Part shown: positions 8,265-16,166 of the stretch, in pieces
Numbering within the stretch: the stretch's first letter is position 1
How the letters are laid out: the number at the start of each line of letters is the position of its first letter
From: CAXTPV01 sp965276715
GTDB taxonomy: Bacteria; Pseudomonadota; Alphaproteobacteria; Acetobacterales; Acetobacteraceae
Reading direction: 5' to 3'
Assembly: GCA_965276715.1 (NCBI GenBank)
Contig: OZ255622.1
Coordinates: 558,001 to 622,000, forward strand
DNA: 64,000 bases
Notes under the pieces: model-generated
The model's database searches: none
What the model was told of the DNA's origin: nothing
The model's input: the letters and a program-made list of their open reading frames with translations, nothing else
Program-made: the position numbers and the translations under genes

Positions 8265-9110
8265 ATGGTAACCTCCAGATCGCAACGCATCACCCGGACC
8301 ACCATCACCTATGCGGCATTGTCCGGCTTTGCATTGTTCTCGATCATGCCCTTCCTCTGGATGGTCGACACCGCGTTCAAGCCACTTCAGGAGGTCATGA
8401 CGCCGAACCCGACATTCCTGATCGCGCATCCGACGCTCGAAAACTTCTCGCGCGTGCTGACCCACACGGCATTCCCGCTCTATGTTCGCAACAGCGTCAT
8501 CGTGGCCGTTGCCTCGACCATCCTCGCCCTGAGCGTCTCGATCTTCTCCGCCTATGCGCTCAGCCGCTGGGGCACGATGGGGCGCGTCCGTCTCGTCGGC
8601 GCAGCACTCCTGGTCTCGCAGGCGATCCCCGGTGTCCTGCTTCTCGTTCCTCTCTACGTCCTGATGCAGCATCTCCATCTGCTCAGCACATACGCATCGT
8701 TGATCCTCGTCTATTGCACGTTCACCATCCCGCTCTGCACCTTCATGCTGCGCGGCTTCTTCGACGCCATTCCGCGCGAGCTCGAGGACGCGGCCGAGAT
8801 GGATGGCTGTTCCCGCCTCGGCTTCATCGCGCGGATCCTGCTGCCATTGTCGATTCCCGGTCTGCTCGCAACCGCGATGTTCGTCTTCATCGTCGCCTGG
8901 AACGAGTTCATGTTCGGCTACGTGCTCATCAACAACGATGCGCACCGCACGCTCACGCCCGGCATGATGCTCTTCAAGGGCGTGCACATGACGAACTGGG
9001 GCGAGTTGATGGCGGCCTCCGTCATGGCGGTCGTCCCGGTCGCCATCGGCTTCGTCTATCTGCAGCGGTTCCTTGTCCGCGGCCTCGGTGCAGGTGCCGT
9101 CAAGGGCTAG
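8265..9110 (+). CDS. ABC sugar transporter permease, MalG type
   Basis: The 281-residue second membrane subunit starts 3 bases after the previous stop. It has a membrane helix near residues 12-34 and the EAA loop (PRELEDAAEMDGCSRLGFIARILLP cut into its usual E-A-A-D-G order) near residues 166-190. It ends with the LQRFLVRGLGAGAVKG tail typical of MalG-like proteins. It is expected to pair with the MalF-type protein and an ATPase encoded elsewhere (MsmK/UgpC-like shared ATPases are known). Its stop shares the tetranucleotide CTAG at 9107-9110 with the convergent lolA-like gene. Confidence 0.92.
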   Translation: MVTSRSQRITRTTITYAALSGFALFSIMPFLWMVDTAFKPLQEVMTPNPTFLIAHPTLENFSRVLTHTAFPLYVRNSVIVAVASTILALSVSIFSAYALSRWGTMGRVRLVGAALLVSQAIPGVLLLVPLYVLMQHLHLLSTYASLILVYCTFTIPLCTFMLRGFFDAIPRELEDAAEMDGCSRLGFIARILLPLSIPGLLATAMFVFIVAWNEFMFGYVLINNDAHRTLTPGMMLFKGVHMTNWGELMAASVMAVVPVAIGFVYLQRFLVRGLGAGAVKG

Positions 9111-9706
9111 AGCATGAAAGAGGCCGCCGGAACGGGAACACCGGTCGTCTGGTCGAACAGCCGGAACCCAGTCCGGCGACGCTCCGCATCGGTCGCCTGC
9201 AGGCTGCTCAGGACCAGACCGCCGGCAACGTCGTCGAACACGAGCGTGAGTTGTCCGGCGCCGGGATTGGCTGCCCGCACCAATGTCAGTTGCACCCGCC
9301 CCGGCACTTGCTGGACATCCGTCACTCGTATCCGGTCGCCAAGCAGATCGATGCGGCCATCGAGCAACAGGCCGAGCGCGCTCGCCCGCGCCGGCATGCG
9401 CGTTACGCTCCCGACCGTCGCATCCGTCACCACGATCCGTCCGCCGCTCGCCACCAGCACCATCCGGTCGTTCGGCGCGTAGTCGAGCCGCAAACGTCCC
9501 GGCGGATCGAACAGCGCAACACCCTCGCTGACCGCGTTGTCAGGCCAGGTCTGCAGGAAACGCGCTCGCAGCCCGTGAAGATGGTCTAGCCACGCCTGGA
9601 CCCGAGCAATCGCCGCCTGATCGGACGCCGAGAACGACGCCTGACCAGCGACACACGCCGTCAGCGCAAGCATCAGCCCTGACGCAAGAAGAACGCGTCG
9701 CCTCAC
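9107..9706 (-). CDS. LolA-like outer-membrane lipoprotein carrier protein
   Basis: The 199-residue exported protein starts at GTG 9706, which overlaps the stop of the upstream glycosyltransferase as GTGA. The N-terminus is a signal peptide (RRRVLLASGLMLALTACVAG). The mature part fits the LolA fold: ARVQAWLDHLHGLRARFLQTW, GVALFDPPGRLRLDYAPND and QLTLVFDDVAGGLVLSSLQA. LolA proteins chaperone lipoproteins or other acylated molecules across the periplasm. A cysteine near residue 17 could also make it a lipoprotein. Coupling to a polysaccharide-type glycosyltransferase suggests a job in cell-envelope assembly rather than being the main LolA, which is usually near ftsK. Confidence 0.75.
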   Translation of the reverse strand: MRRRVLLASGLMLALTACVAGQASFSASDQAAIARVQAWLDHLHGLRARFLQTWPDNAVSEGVALFDPPGRLRLDYAPNDRMVLVASGGRIVVTDATVGSVTRMPARASALGLLLDGRIDLLGDRIRVTDVQQVPGRVQLTLVRAANPGAGQLTLVFDDVAGGLVLSSLQATDAERRRTGFRLFDQTTGVPVPAASFML

Positions 9707-12267
9707 TCGGCGGCAACGGCTCCGGGGAGGCTGCCGGACGGATCGGCAAGATCGAAGAAAGGTCGATCCTCGCGCGTCAGCCAAGGACTGTACACCGGAT
9801 CGTTCAGGAAGATCGGCTTGTCCCGCCAGCGCTCGAACATGACCTGCTGCTCGGTGAAGAAGCGCGCCTCCTGCTCCGGCCGCATGTCGCTGCCGCGGCT
9901 GAGGCTCTCGTGGTGCTCGGCGATGGTCTCGGCGTTCCACACGATCTTGTAGCCCCCGTCGCGGACCTTCAGGCACAGATCGACGTCGTTGTAGGCGACC
10001 TTCAGCTTGACCTCGTCGAAGCCCCCGACCTCGTCGAACACCGACCGCCGCACGAGCATCATCGCAGCCGTCACGGCGGTGAATTCCTGGCTCAGCCGCG
10101 CCCGGCCGATGAAGCCGTAATCGTCCGCCGGGATCCCCGCGTGCATATGCGCTGCCACACCATGCACGCCCACCAGAACGCCCGCATGCTGCACCCCGCC
10201 GCTCGGATACAGCAGCTTGGCGCCAACCATCGCGACAGCCGGATCGGACATCTCGCCCAGCATGCGTCCGAGCCAGTTCGGCTCGGTCACGAAAACGTCG
10301 TTGTTCATGAACACGACATACTCGGCGTCGGTACTGGCAACAGCGAGATTGTTGAGACGCGAGTAGTTGAACTCCTCTTCCACGACCATCACCCGGACGC
10401 GTGCCATCGCGCTCACGTCGTCGCGAAAGTCTCGCGCCTCGTGCGTCGTCGACCAGTTGTCGACCAGGATGATTTCGTAATTGTCGTAAGCCGTCGTCTC
10501 GAGGATCGTGTCGAGGCAGTTGCGGGTCGTATCGATCTCGTCCTTGAACGGGATGACGATGGCGATCGACGGGGTCCCGACGGCCGCGAACTCCACGCCG
10601 TAGATCGTCAGGTTGTTGATCGATTCGACCTTCGCCTCGCGGCCCATCCGCGTGAGATGGTCGGTGACCGCGTTCACGCCGGCCTGCACCGCGTAACCCT
10701 TGTTGGAGATGTCGGACGCGGTCGAATTCGGCGTCTTGCGCCAGTGGTAGAGCATCTCTGCGACATGATGGATCTTGTCGTGCGGGATCGTCTCCGAGAT
10801 GCGCAGGATGTAATCGTGGTCCTGCGCGCCGTCATAGTCGCTGCGCAGCACCCCGACCTTGCGGATCACCGCCGTCTTCACGACCAGAAGATGGCAGACA
10901 TAGTTGCAGCCCAGCACGTAGCGGTAGTTCCAGTCGGGCTTGAAATTCGGCTCCATGAAGTAGCCGGCGCTGTCGACCTTGTCCTCGTCCGAATAGAGCA
11001 TCAGCGCGCCTTCCTCACGGGCGGCACGCAACATCACCTCGAGCGCGACGTCGACCAGGACGTCGTCGTGATCGAAGAACACGATCCAGTCGCCGCGCGC
11101 GGCTTCGATCGCGACGTTGGTCGCCTTGGCGATGCCGACGTTCTTCTGTCGCCTGATGCAGCGAATGCGGCTGTCAGCTTCGGCGAATGCGTCCATCCTC
11201 CGGGAGATCTCGGGCGCCTTGCCGCCATCGTCGACGATGATCAATTCCCAGTTCTGGTAGGTCTGGTAGATCACGCTCTCGACCGCCGCGACGAAGTCCG
11301 ACATCAGCGGCTTGTAGGTCGGCAGCAGGATCGAGAGGAAAGGTTCCGGCGGAGGATCGCCTGCGCGCTCCCGCTGCCGGATCGCCGCGGTGCGCGCACG
11401 CAGATGGTTGTAGTATTGCCGTGCCCAACGATCATAATCGTCGATGTTGAAGCCTGCCTGCGGCACGATCGCGCTCACGTCGCGGCGCAGCGCGGTGAGG
11501 TCGCGCAGCAGGTCGCGGTGCAGCGTGTCCATCCGCACGCTGATGTCGAGCAACCTTCCCTCGAGATAATCGTCGACGACGCTCGTCAGGAACGGACTGT
11601 TGCCAAGCTCGACCTGGTCGGGAATGACGAAGAACCGGAACGTCTGCGGATAGGATTTGCGGTACTGCGTCGGGACCTTGAACTCGAACCCGCAATTCGC
11701 GTCGCAGGCGAGCGCGGAGGCGACGTCGAGGCGGAAACGATCGGCGACCACCTGGCCGATACGCACTCCGTTGCAGGTCACCATCAGATGGCAGCCGCCG
11801 GTGCCCGTGTCCTGCCGCCCGACCTTGCGCAATACCCAGCCGCGTAATGCCCCGCGGGCATAATTGTCGACGTTGCCCTGGATGGTGACGGTCGGATAGC
11901 CGCTGAAATCATGCGCGTCGAGCAGGTCCGCGACACCACCCTCGCCGATATGTGCGATCAGGGTCCCGTCGGGCAGCATGAAGCTGATCCGGTGCGGCAC
12001 GCCATCGAGATAGGCATCGGGCACGTCGAACGAGAACCCGACGCGCCCGGTCGGATGCTGCAGGATCGCCCGCACGTCCTCACGGCTGTCATCGGCCAGC
12101 AGCCGCGTGACCTCCTCGCCGTCGATCACCACCAGCAGTTCGACCGGCTCGTCGGGAACCGCCACATCCATCACCCAGCCCTGGGCGTGACCGTTCTCGA
12201 AACGATCGAAATACCCGCGATAGACGGATTGGCTGGCGAGGATGGGCAGGCTGGACGAGTCAGGCAT
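9703..12267 (-). CDS. two-domain family 2 glycosyltransferase
   Basis: The 854-residue cytoplasmic protein starts at ATG 12267, preceded by AGAGGG 5 bases upstream. A farther GTG at 12306 is less likely. Residues about 1-250 are an all-beta accessory region with repeated GW(V/L) motifs. A first GT2 domain covers about 280-510 (LSILLPTYKP, ELIIVDDGG, VFFDHDDVLVD with the metal-binding DHDD). A second GT2 domain covers about 540-800 (IAIVIPFKDEID, EIILVDNWS, VVFMNNDVFV, YNDVDLCLKV). Such tandem enzymes build O-antigen or capsule-type chains. It is coupled to the LolA-like gene downstream. The acceptor and sugars are unknown. Confidence 0.88.
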   Translation of the reverse strand: MPDSSSLPILASQSVYRGYFDRFENGHAQGWVMDVAVPDEPVELLVVIDGEEVTRLLADDSREDVRAILQHPTGRVGFSFDVPDAYLDGVPHRISFMLPDGTLIAHIGEGGVADLLDAHDFSGYPTVTIQGNVDNYARGALRGWVLRKVGRQDTGTGGCHLMVTCNGVRIGQVVADRFRLDVASALACDANCGFEFKVPTQYRKSYPQTFRFFVIPDQVELGNSPFLTSVVDDYLEGRLLDISVRMDTLHRDLLRDLTALRRDVSAIVPQAGFNIDDYDRWARQYYNHLRARTAAIRQRERAGDPPPEPFLSILLPTYKPLMSDFVAAVESVIYQTYQNWELIIVDDGGKAPEISRRMDAFAEADSRIRCIRRQKNVGIAKATNVAIEAARGDWIVFFDHDDVLVDVALEVMLRAAREEGALMLYSDEDKVDSAGYFMEPNFKPDWNYRYVLGCNYVCHLLVVKTAVIRKVGVLRSDYDGAQDHDYILRISETIPHDKIHHVAEMLYHWRKTPNSTASDISNKGYAVQAGVNAVTDHLTRMGREAKVESINNLTIYGVEFAAVGTPSIAIVIPFKDEIDTTRNCLDTILETTAYDNYEIILVDNWSTTHEARDFRDDVSAMARVRVMVVEEEFNYSRLNNLAVASTDAEYVVFMNNDVFVTEPNWLGRMLGEMSDPAVAMVGAKLLYPSGGVQHAGVLVGVHGVAAHMHAGIPADDYGFIGRARLSQEFTAVTAAMMLVRRSVFDEVGGFDEVKLKVAYNDVDLCLKVRDGGYKIVWNAETIAEHHESLSRGSDMRPEQEARFFTEQQVMFERWRDKPIFLNDPVYSPWLTREDRPFFDLADPSGSLPGAVAAE

Positions 12268-12385
12268 CGATCCCTCTTCTGCACTGCGCTCGTGGTCTCG
12301 ATACACCCGAGAGACGGAAGCCTCCTAGGCCTATCTCCGCCACTTCGACTGGGAGCGCCCCACTACAATGAAATCGGCTTCAAGC

Positions 12386-13261
12386 TCAAGCCGACTGCAG
12401 GATCGTGGCCTCGAGCGTGTTTCGCAGCAGACACGCGACCGTCATCGGGCCGACACCACCGGGCACCGGCGTGATCGCGCTCGCGATGCCCACCGCCTCG
12501 GCGAACGCGACATCGCCCACCAGCCTCGCCTTGCCCGCGCGCTCGATCCGGTTGATGCCGACATCGAACACGATCGCACCAGGCTTGAGCCAGTCGCCAC
12601 GGACCATCTCGGGCCGGCCGACAGCGGCGATCAGGATGTCGGCCTGCCGAACCAGCCCCGGCAGATCACGACTTCGCGAGTGCGCGATCGTCACCGTGCA
12701 ATCCTCCCGCAGCAACAAGGCCGCCATCGGCTTGCCCACGATGTTGGAACGGCCCAGCACGACGGCATGCAATCCCGCCGAGGAGGTCCGGATCTCGCGC
12801 AGCAGCAGCAGGCACCCGAGCGGCGTGCACGGAACCGGCCCGTCCAGCCCGCTCGCGAGGCGGCCCGCGTTGAGCACGTGAAACCCGTCGACATCCTTCT
12901 CGGGCTTGACCATCTCGAGCACGCGCGCCGACGAGACATGCGCCGGCAACGGCAACTGCACCAGGATGCCATGGACGCCGGGATCCGCGTTCAGCTGCGC
13001 CACCACCCCCACGATCTCCGCCTCCGTGGCACTCGCCGCCAGCGCGCGCTCGACCGAACGCATGCCCGCAACCTCCGTCTGACGGAGCTTGTTGCGCACG
13101 TAGACGGCGCTCGCCGGATCGTCGCCCACCCGGACCACGGCCAGGCCTGGCACGATCCCGCGCGCATCGCGCAGGCCCGCCACGCGGCCCGCGACGTCGG
13201 CCACGATCCGCGCCGCCGCTGCCTTGCCGTCGATCACCCGCGTCCCGGAATCGGTGCTCAT
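12386..13261 (-). CDS. folD: methylenetetrahydrofolate dehydrogenase/methenyltetrahydrofolate cyclohydrolase
   Basis: FolD interconverts 5,10-methylene-, methenyl- and 10-formyl-tetrahydrofolate in one-carbon metabolism. The 291-residue protein has the substrate-site YVRNKLRQTEVAGM region near residue 53 with the catalytic lysine, GILVQLPLPAH near 95, the PEKDVDGFH motif near 118, and the NADP-binding GRSNIVGKPMAALLL near 166. It ends with the TPVPGGVGPMTVACLL signature. The start is set at ATG 13261, with GAGG 7 bases upstream; the GTG at 13276 has no site. It is divergent from the FNT channel gene. Confidence 0.96.
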   Translation of the reverse strand: MSTDSGTRVIDGKAAAARIVADVAGRVAGLRDARGIVPGLAVVRVGDDPASAVYVRNKLRQTEVAGMRSVERALAASATEAEIVGVVAQLNADPGVHGILVQLPLPAHVSSARVLEMVKPEKDVDGFHVLNAGRLASGLDGPVPCTPLGCLLLLREIRTSSAGLHAVVLGRSNIVGKPMAALLLREDCTVTIAHSRSRDLPGLVRQADILIAAVGRPEMVRGDWLKPGAIVFDVGINRIERAGKARLVGDVAFAEAVGIASAITPVPGGVGPMTVACLLRNTLEATILQSA

Positions 13262-13333
13262 GCCAGCCTCACCCACAACGTTGAGGCCGTCTTAGCGTTG
13301 AGGCATCATCGGCTCCAGCCGGAGGGTGGTCAG

Positions 13334-14182
13334 ATGAGCGGCGCCGGCGAGGACTCCCCCCATCTCGATCCCAGTGAACGCCGCCAGGCCGCCAACGCGA
13401 CGGCACTCGGTCCCCTGGTCATCCACGAGATCGTCCGCGAGCAGGGAGAGACCGAGCTCAAGCGGCCGTTCGGCGGCCTCGCCTGGTCGGGTCTTGCCGC
13501 CGGCGCCTCGATCGGCTTCTCCTTCATGATGATGGCCGAACTGCAGGGCGCGCTGCCGCAGGAACCCTGGCAGCGTCTCGTCTCGAGTTTCGGCTACTCG
13601 CTCGGCTTCCTGATCGTCATCCTCGGGCAGCAGCAACTGTTCACCGAGACCACGCTGACCGCGCTGATCCCGACGCTCACCCGTCGTGACCTCGCATCCC
13701 TGCTCGCCACCCTGCGCGTCTGGGCGATCGTGCTGGCGGCCAACCTGATCGGCACGATCGTCTTCGGGATGGTCTCCGCACGCGCCGGCCTGTTCCGGCC
13801 CGAAACGATGCGGGCGATGCGGACCATCGCCGCGCACACGATGGACCAGCCCTTCCTGACCACGACCCTGAAGGCAGCCGGCGCCGGCTGGCTGATCGGC
13901 CTGATGGTCTGGCTGCTGCCCGCGGCCGGCAGCGCCCGGATCATCATCGTCATCCTGCTGACCTACACGGTCGCGGTCGCCGGCTTCAACCACATCGTCG
14001 CGGGCTCCGCGGAAGCGGTCTTCGGCGTCGCATCGGGCGACGCCTCGCTGCACGACTACCTGCTGAAATTCTTCATTCCCACCCTTCTGGGCAACACCAC
14101 CGGTGGCACCATCCTGGTGGGCCTGCTCAATCATGCGCCGGTGGCAAGCGAGATCTTCTCGGACAAGGAACAACGAAAATGA
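13334..14182 (+). CDS. formate/nitrite transporter (FNT) family channel
   Basis: The 282-residue inner-membrane protein starts at ATG 13334 with GGAGG 8 bases upstream. After a hydrophilic 50-residue N-terminus come about six membrane segments: SGLAAGASIGFSFMMMAEL, SLGFLIVILGQQQLFTETTL, WAIVLAANLIGTIVFGMV, AGWLIGLMVWLLPAAG, IIIVILLTYTVAVAGFNHIV and FIPTLLGNTTGGTILVGLL. The G-N-x-x-G-G motif in the last helix and the FTE and NHIVAGS loops place it in the FNT family, in the YfdC-like branch rather than the FocA branch. The transported anion is not predictable. It heads a three-gene overlapping operon with an aldo/keto reductase. Confidence 0.87.
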   Translation: MSGAGEDSPHLDPSERRQAANATALGPLVIHEIVREQGETELKRPFGGLAWSGLAAGASIGFSFMMMAELQGALPQEPWQRLVSSFGYSLGFLIVILGQQQLFTETTLTALIPTLTRRDLASLLATLRVWAIVLAANLIGTIVFGMVSARAGLFRPETMRAMRTIAAHTMDQPFLTTTLKAAGAGWLIGLMVWLLPAAGSARIIIVILLTYTVAVAGFNHIVAGSAEAVFGVASGDASLHDYLLKFFIPTLLGNTTGGTILVGLLNHAPVASEIFSDKEQRK

Positions 14183-15210
14183 CGCCGACCTATCTCCCGC
14201 ATCCCGACCGCTATGCGGGTTTGTTCCGCCGCTGCGGCCTCTCCGGCCTCGACCTGCCGCCGATCTCGCTCGGGCTGTGGCACAATTTCGGCGGCACCGA
14301 CATCTTCGAGACCGGCCGCGCCGTGGTGCGACGTGCCTTCGACCGCGGTGTGACGCATTTCGATCTCGCCAACAATTATGGTCCGCCATACGGATCGGCC
14401 GAGGAGAATTTCGGCCTCATGCTGGCCAAGGATCTGCGTCCCTATCGCGACGAGCTCGTCATCTCGTCCAAGGCCGGCTGGGACATGTGGCCGGGCCCCT
14501 ACGGCGTCGGCGGGTCGCGCAAATACCTGATCGCGTCGCTCGACCAGAGCCTGCATCGCATGGGCCTCGACTACGTCGACATCTTCTATTCACATCGTCC
14601 GTCGCCGGACACGCCGATCGAGGAGACCATGGGCGCCCTCGCCCACATCGTCCGCCAAGGCAAGGCGCTCTATGTCGGCATCTCCTCCTACTCGCCCGAA
14701 CTCACCTGCCGCGCCCACGCCCTGCTGGCCGCCGAAGGCATCCGCCTGCTGATCCACCAGCCCTCCTACTCGATGCTCAATCGCTGGATCGAGGAGCGGC
14801 TGCTCGACACGCTCGCCGAGCTCGGCATGGGCTGCATCGCCTTCTCGCCGCTGGCCCAGGGCATGCTGACCGCGAAATACCTCAAGGGGGTGCCCGAGGG
14901 TGCGCGCGCCACGCGCGGCAGCTCCTTCGACCAGAAGCTGCTCAGCGAAGAGAACCTCGCCCGCGTCCAGGCTCTCGGCGAGCTCGCGCGCCGCCGCGGC
15001 CAGACCCTGGCGCAGATGGCGATCGCCTGGACCCTGCGCGACGAACGTGTCACGTCGGCCCTGATCGGCGCGCGCAACGTCGAGCAGCTCGACGATTCGC
15101 TCGACGCGCTCAAGATGCTCTCGTTCTCGCCCGACGAGCTCAGCGAGATCGACCAGCATGCGACCGACGGCGGGATCGATCTCTGGCGGAAAGTCTCGTC
15201 CTTCACATGA
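14179..15210 (+). CDS. aldo/keto reductase, L-glyceraldehyde-3-phosphate reductase type
   Basis: The ATG at 14179 overlaps the upstream stop as ATGA. The 343-residue protein has the AKR tetrad in place: THFDLANNYGPPYGSAEENFG (Asp and Tyr near residues 57-62), ISSKAGWDMWPGPYG (Lys near 97) and DIFYSHRPSPDTPIEET (His near 138). The C-terminal NADPH site is ALIGARNVEQLDDS. Length and the KAGWDMWPGPYG block match the YghZ/GprA and Kv-beta-like AKR14 group, which reduce L-glyceraldehyde 3-phosphate and methylglyoxal. Its stop overlaps the next gene (ATGA). Confidence 0.9.
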   Translation: MTPTYLPHPDRYAGLFRRCGLSGLDLPPISLGLWHNFGGTDIFETGRAVVRRAFDRGVTHFDLANNYGPPYGSAEENFGLMLAKDLRPYRDELVISSKAGWDMWPGPYGVGGSRKYLIASLDQSLHRMGLDYVDIFYSHRPSPDTPIEETMGALAHIVRQGKALYVGISSYSPELTCRAHALLAAEGIRLLIHQPSYSMLNRWIEERLLDTLAELGMGCIAFSPLAQGMLTAKYLKGVPEGARATRGSSFDQKLLSEENLARVQALGELARRRGQTLAQMAIAWTLRDERVTSALIGARNVEQLDDSLDALKMLSFSPDELSEIDQHATDGGIDLWRKVSSFT

Positions 15211-16166
15211 GCCCAGCCGGCGCCATGAAGACCGCTCTGGCCGTGCGCGCGCACAGATCGAGCCGCAAGCTCGAATCGTCGTTGCGCGCGCTCGCAGGCT
15301 CCCCGCATTACGACCTGTTCCTGGTCGCCAACGAAACCGTCAACCAGGTCGAGGATTTCGGAGTCACGAAGCTGTCGCACACCGCCGACATCATGGCGCC
15401 GTTTGGAGACGTCTACGCCAGCGAGAGCCACCTCGTGCATTGCAGCGACGCCGTCTTCGGCTTCCTCCAGGACCGCCTGCCCGGCTACGACTTCATTCTC
15501 GTCGTGGAGGACGACGTCCATTTTCCCCACGGCGCCCGCCAGTTCGTCGAACGCATCCTCGCCATCGTGGCAGGCTTCCCGGATGGTCTGGACTTGGTCG
15601 CGACCAGGGTCAGGAAGGCCGAACCGGACTGGTGGTGGTACGAGGAGGGCAAGCGAGCATTCTCCGAAGTGCATGCGATCCTGTTCCCGTTCGTCGGCAT
15701 GTCGACGCGAACGATCGAATTCCTGCGTCAGGCGCGGCGCGACGAGGCCGGCCGGGCAGCCGGCAACCGCCTCGTCTTCTGCGAGACCTTCGTCCCGAGC
15801 ACGCTGCAGGCCGCCGGCGGCTTCAACATCCGCGACGTCAACCAGCTCGTGCCCCAAGCCTACGGCGACGACACCTTTACGATCGGACTGCCGCAGTTGC
15901 TCGAGGATCCGGTCTGGGCATCGTCGCGGGTCGAAATGGCGCATCCGGTGTTCAGTGCCGCCGAATTCCTCGAGCGGCGTTTCGCCCACGCGCGGAGCCC
16001 CGGCGGCGACGTCTGCGCCTTTCTCGACGATCTCGAAATCCGGGAAGCCATGATCCCGGCGCCGCTCCGCACCGAATACGCCGCGCGTGCCGGCGCCCAA
16101 GTCAACGTGACGCTCGCCGACCGCCTGGCGCGCCTCGAACGGCATCTCGGTCTGACGGATGCGTGA
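15207..16166 (+). CDS. unknown protein with GT-A-like acidic motif
   Basis: The 319-residue protein starts at ATG 15207, which overlaps the reductase stop as ATGA; an ATG at 15225 is also possible. No signal peptide or membrane helix is visible. Residues 5-25 contain a basic ALAVRAHRSSRKLESSLRAL segment. Around residue 100 is FILVVEDDVHFPHGARQFV, a hydrophobic strand followed by an acidic triplet as in nucleotide-sugar transferases of the GT-A fold. Further on are DWWWYEEGKRAFSE and a CETFVPSTLQAAGGFNIRD block. I do not recognise a family with certainty. Its last 65 bases overlap the 3' end of rhaK on the other strand. Confidence 0.6.
   Translation: MSPAGAMKTALAVRAHRSSRKLESSLRALAGSPHYDLFLVANETVNQVEDFGVTKLSHTADIMAPFGDVYASESHLVHCSDAVFGFLQDRLPGYDFILVVEDDVHFPHGARQFVERILAIVAGFPDGLDLVATRVRKAEPDWWWYEEGKRAFSEVHAILFPFVGMSTRTIEFLRQARRDEAGRAAGNRLVFCETFVPSTLQAAGGFNIRDVNQLVPQAYGDDTFTIGLPQLLEDPVWASSRVEMAHPVFSAAEFLERRFAHARSPGGDVCAFLDDLEIREAMIPAPLRTEYAARAGAQVNVTLADRLARLERHLGLTDA

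Noticed and set aside
7611..8987. Minus-strand open frame of 458 codons over the MalF/MalG permeases
   Set aside because: Antisense to two well-supported membrane proteins; no motif.
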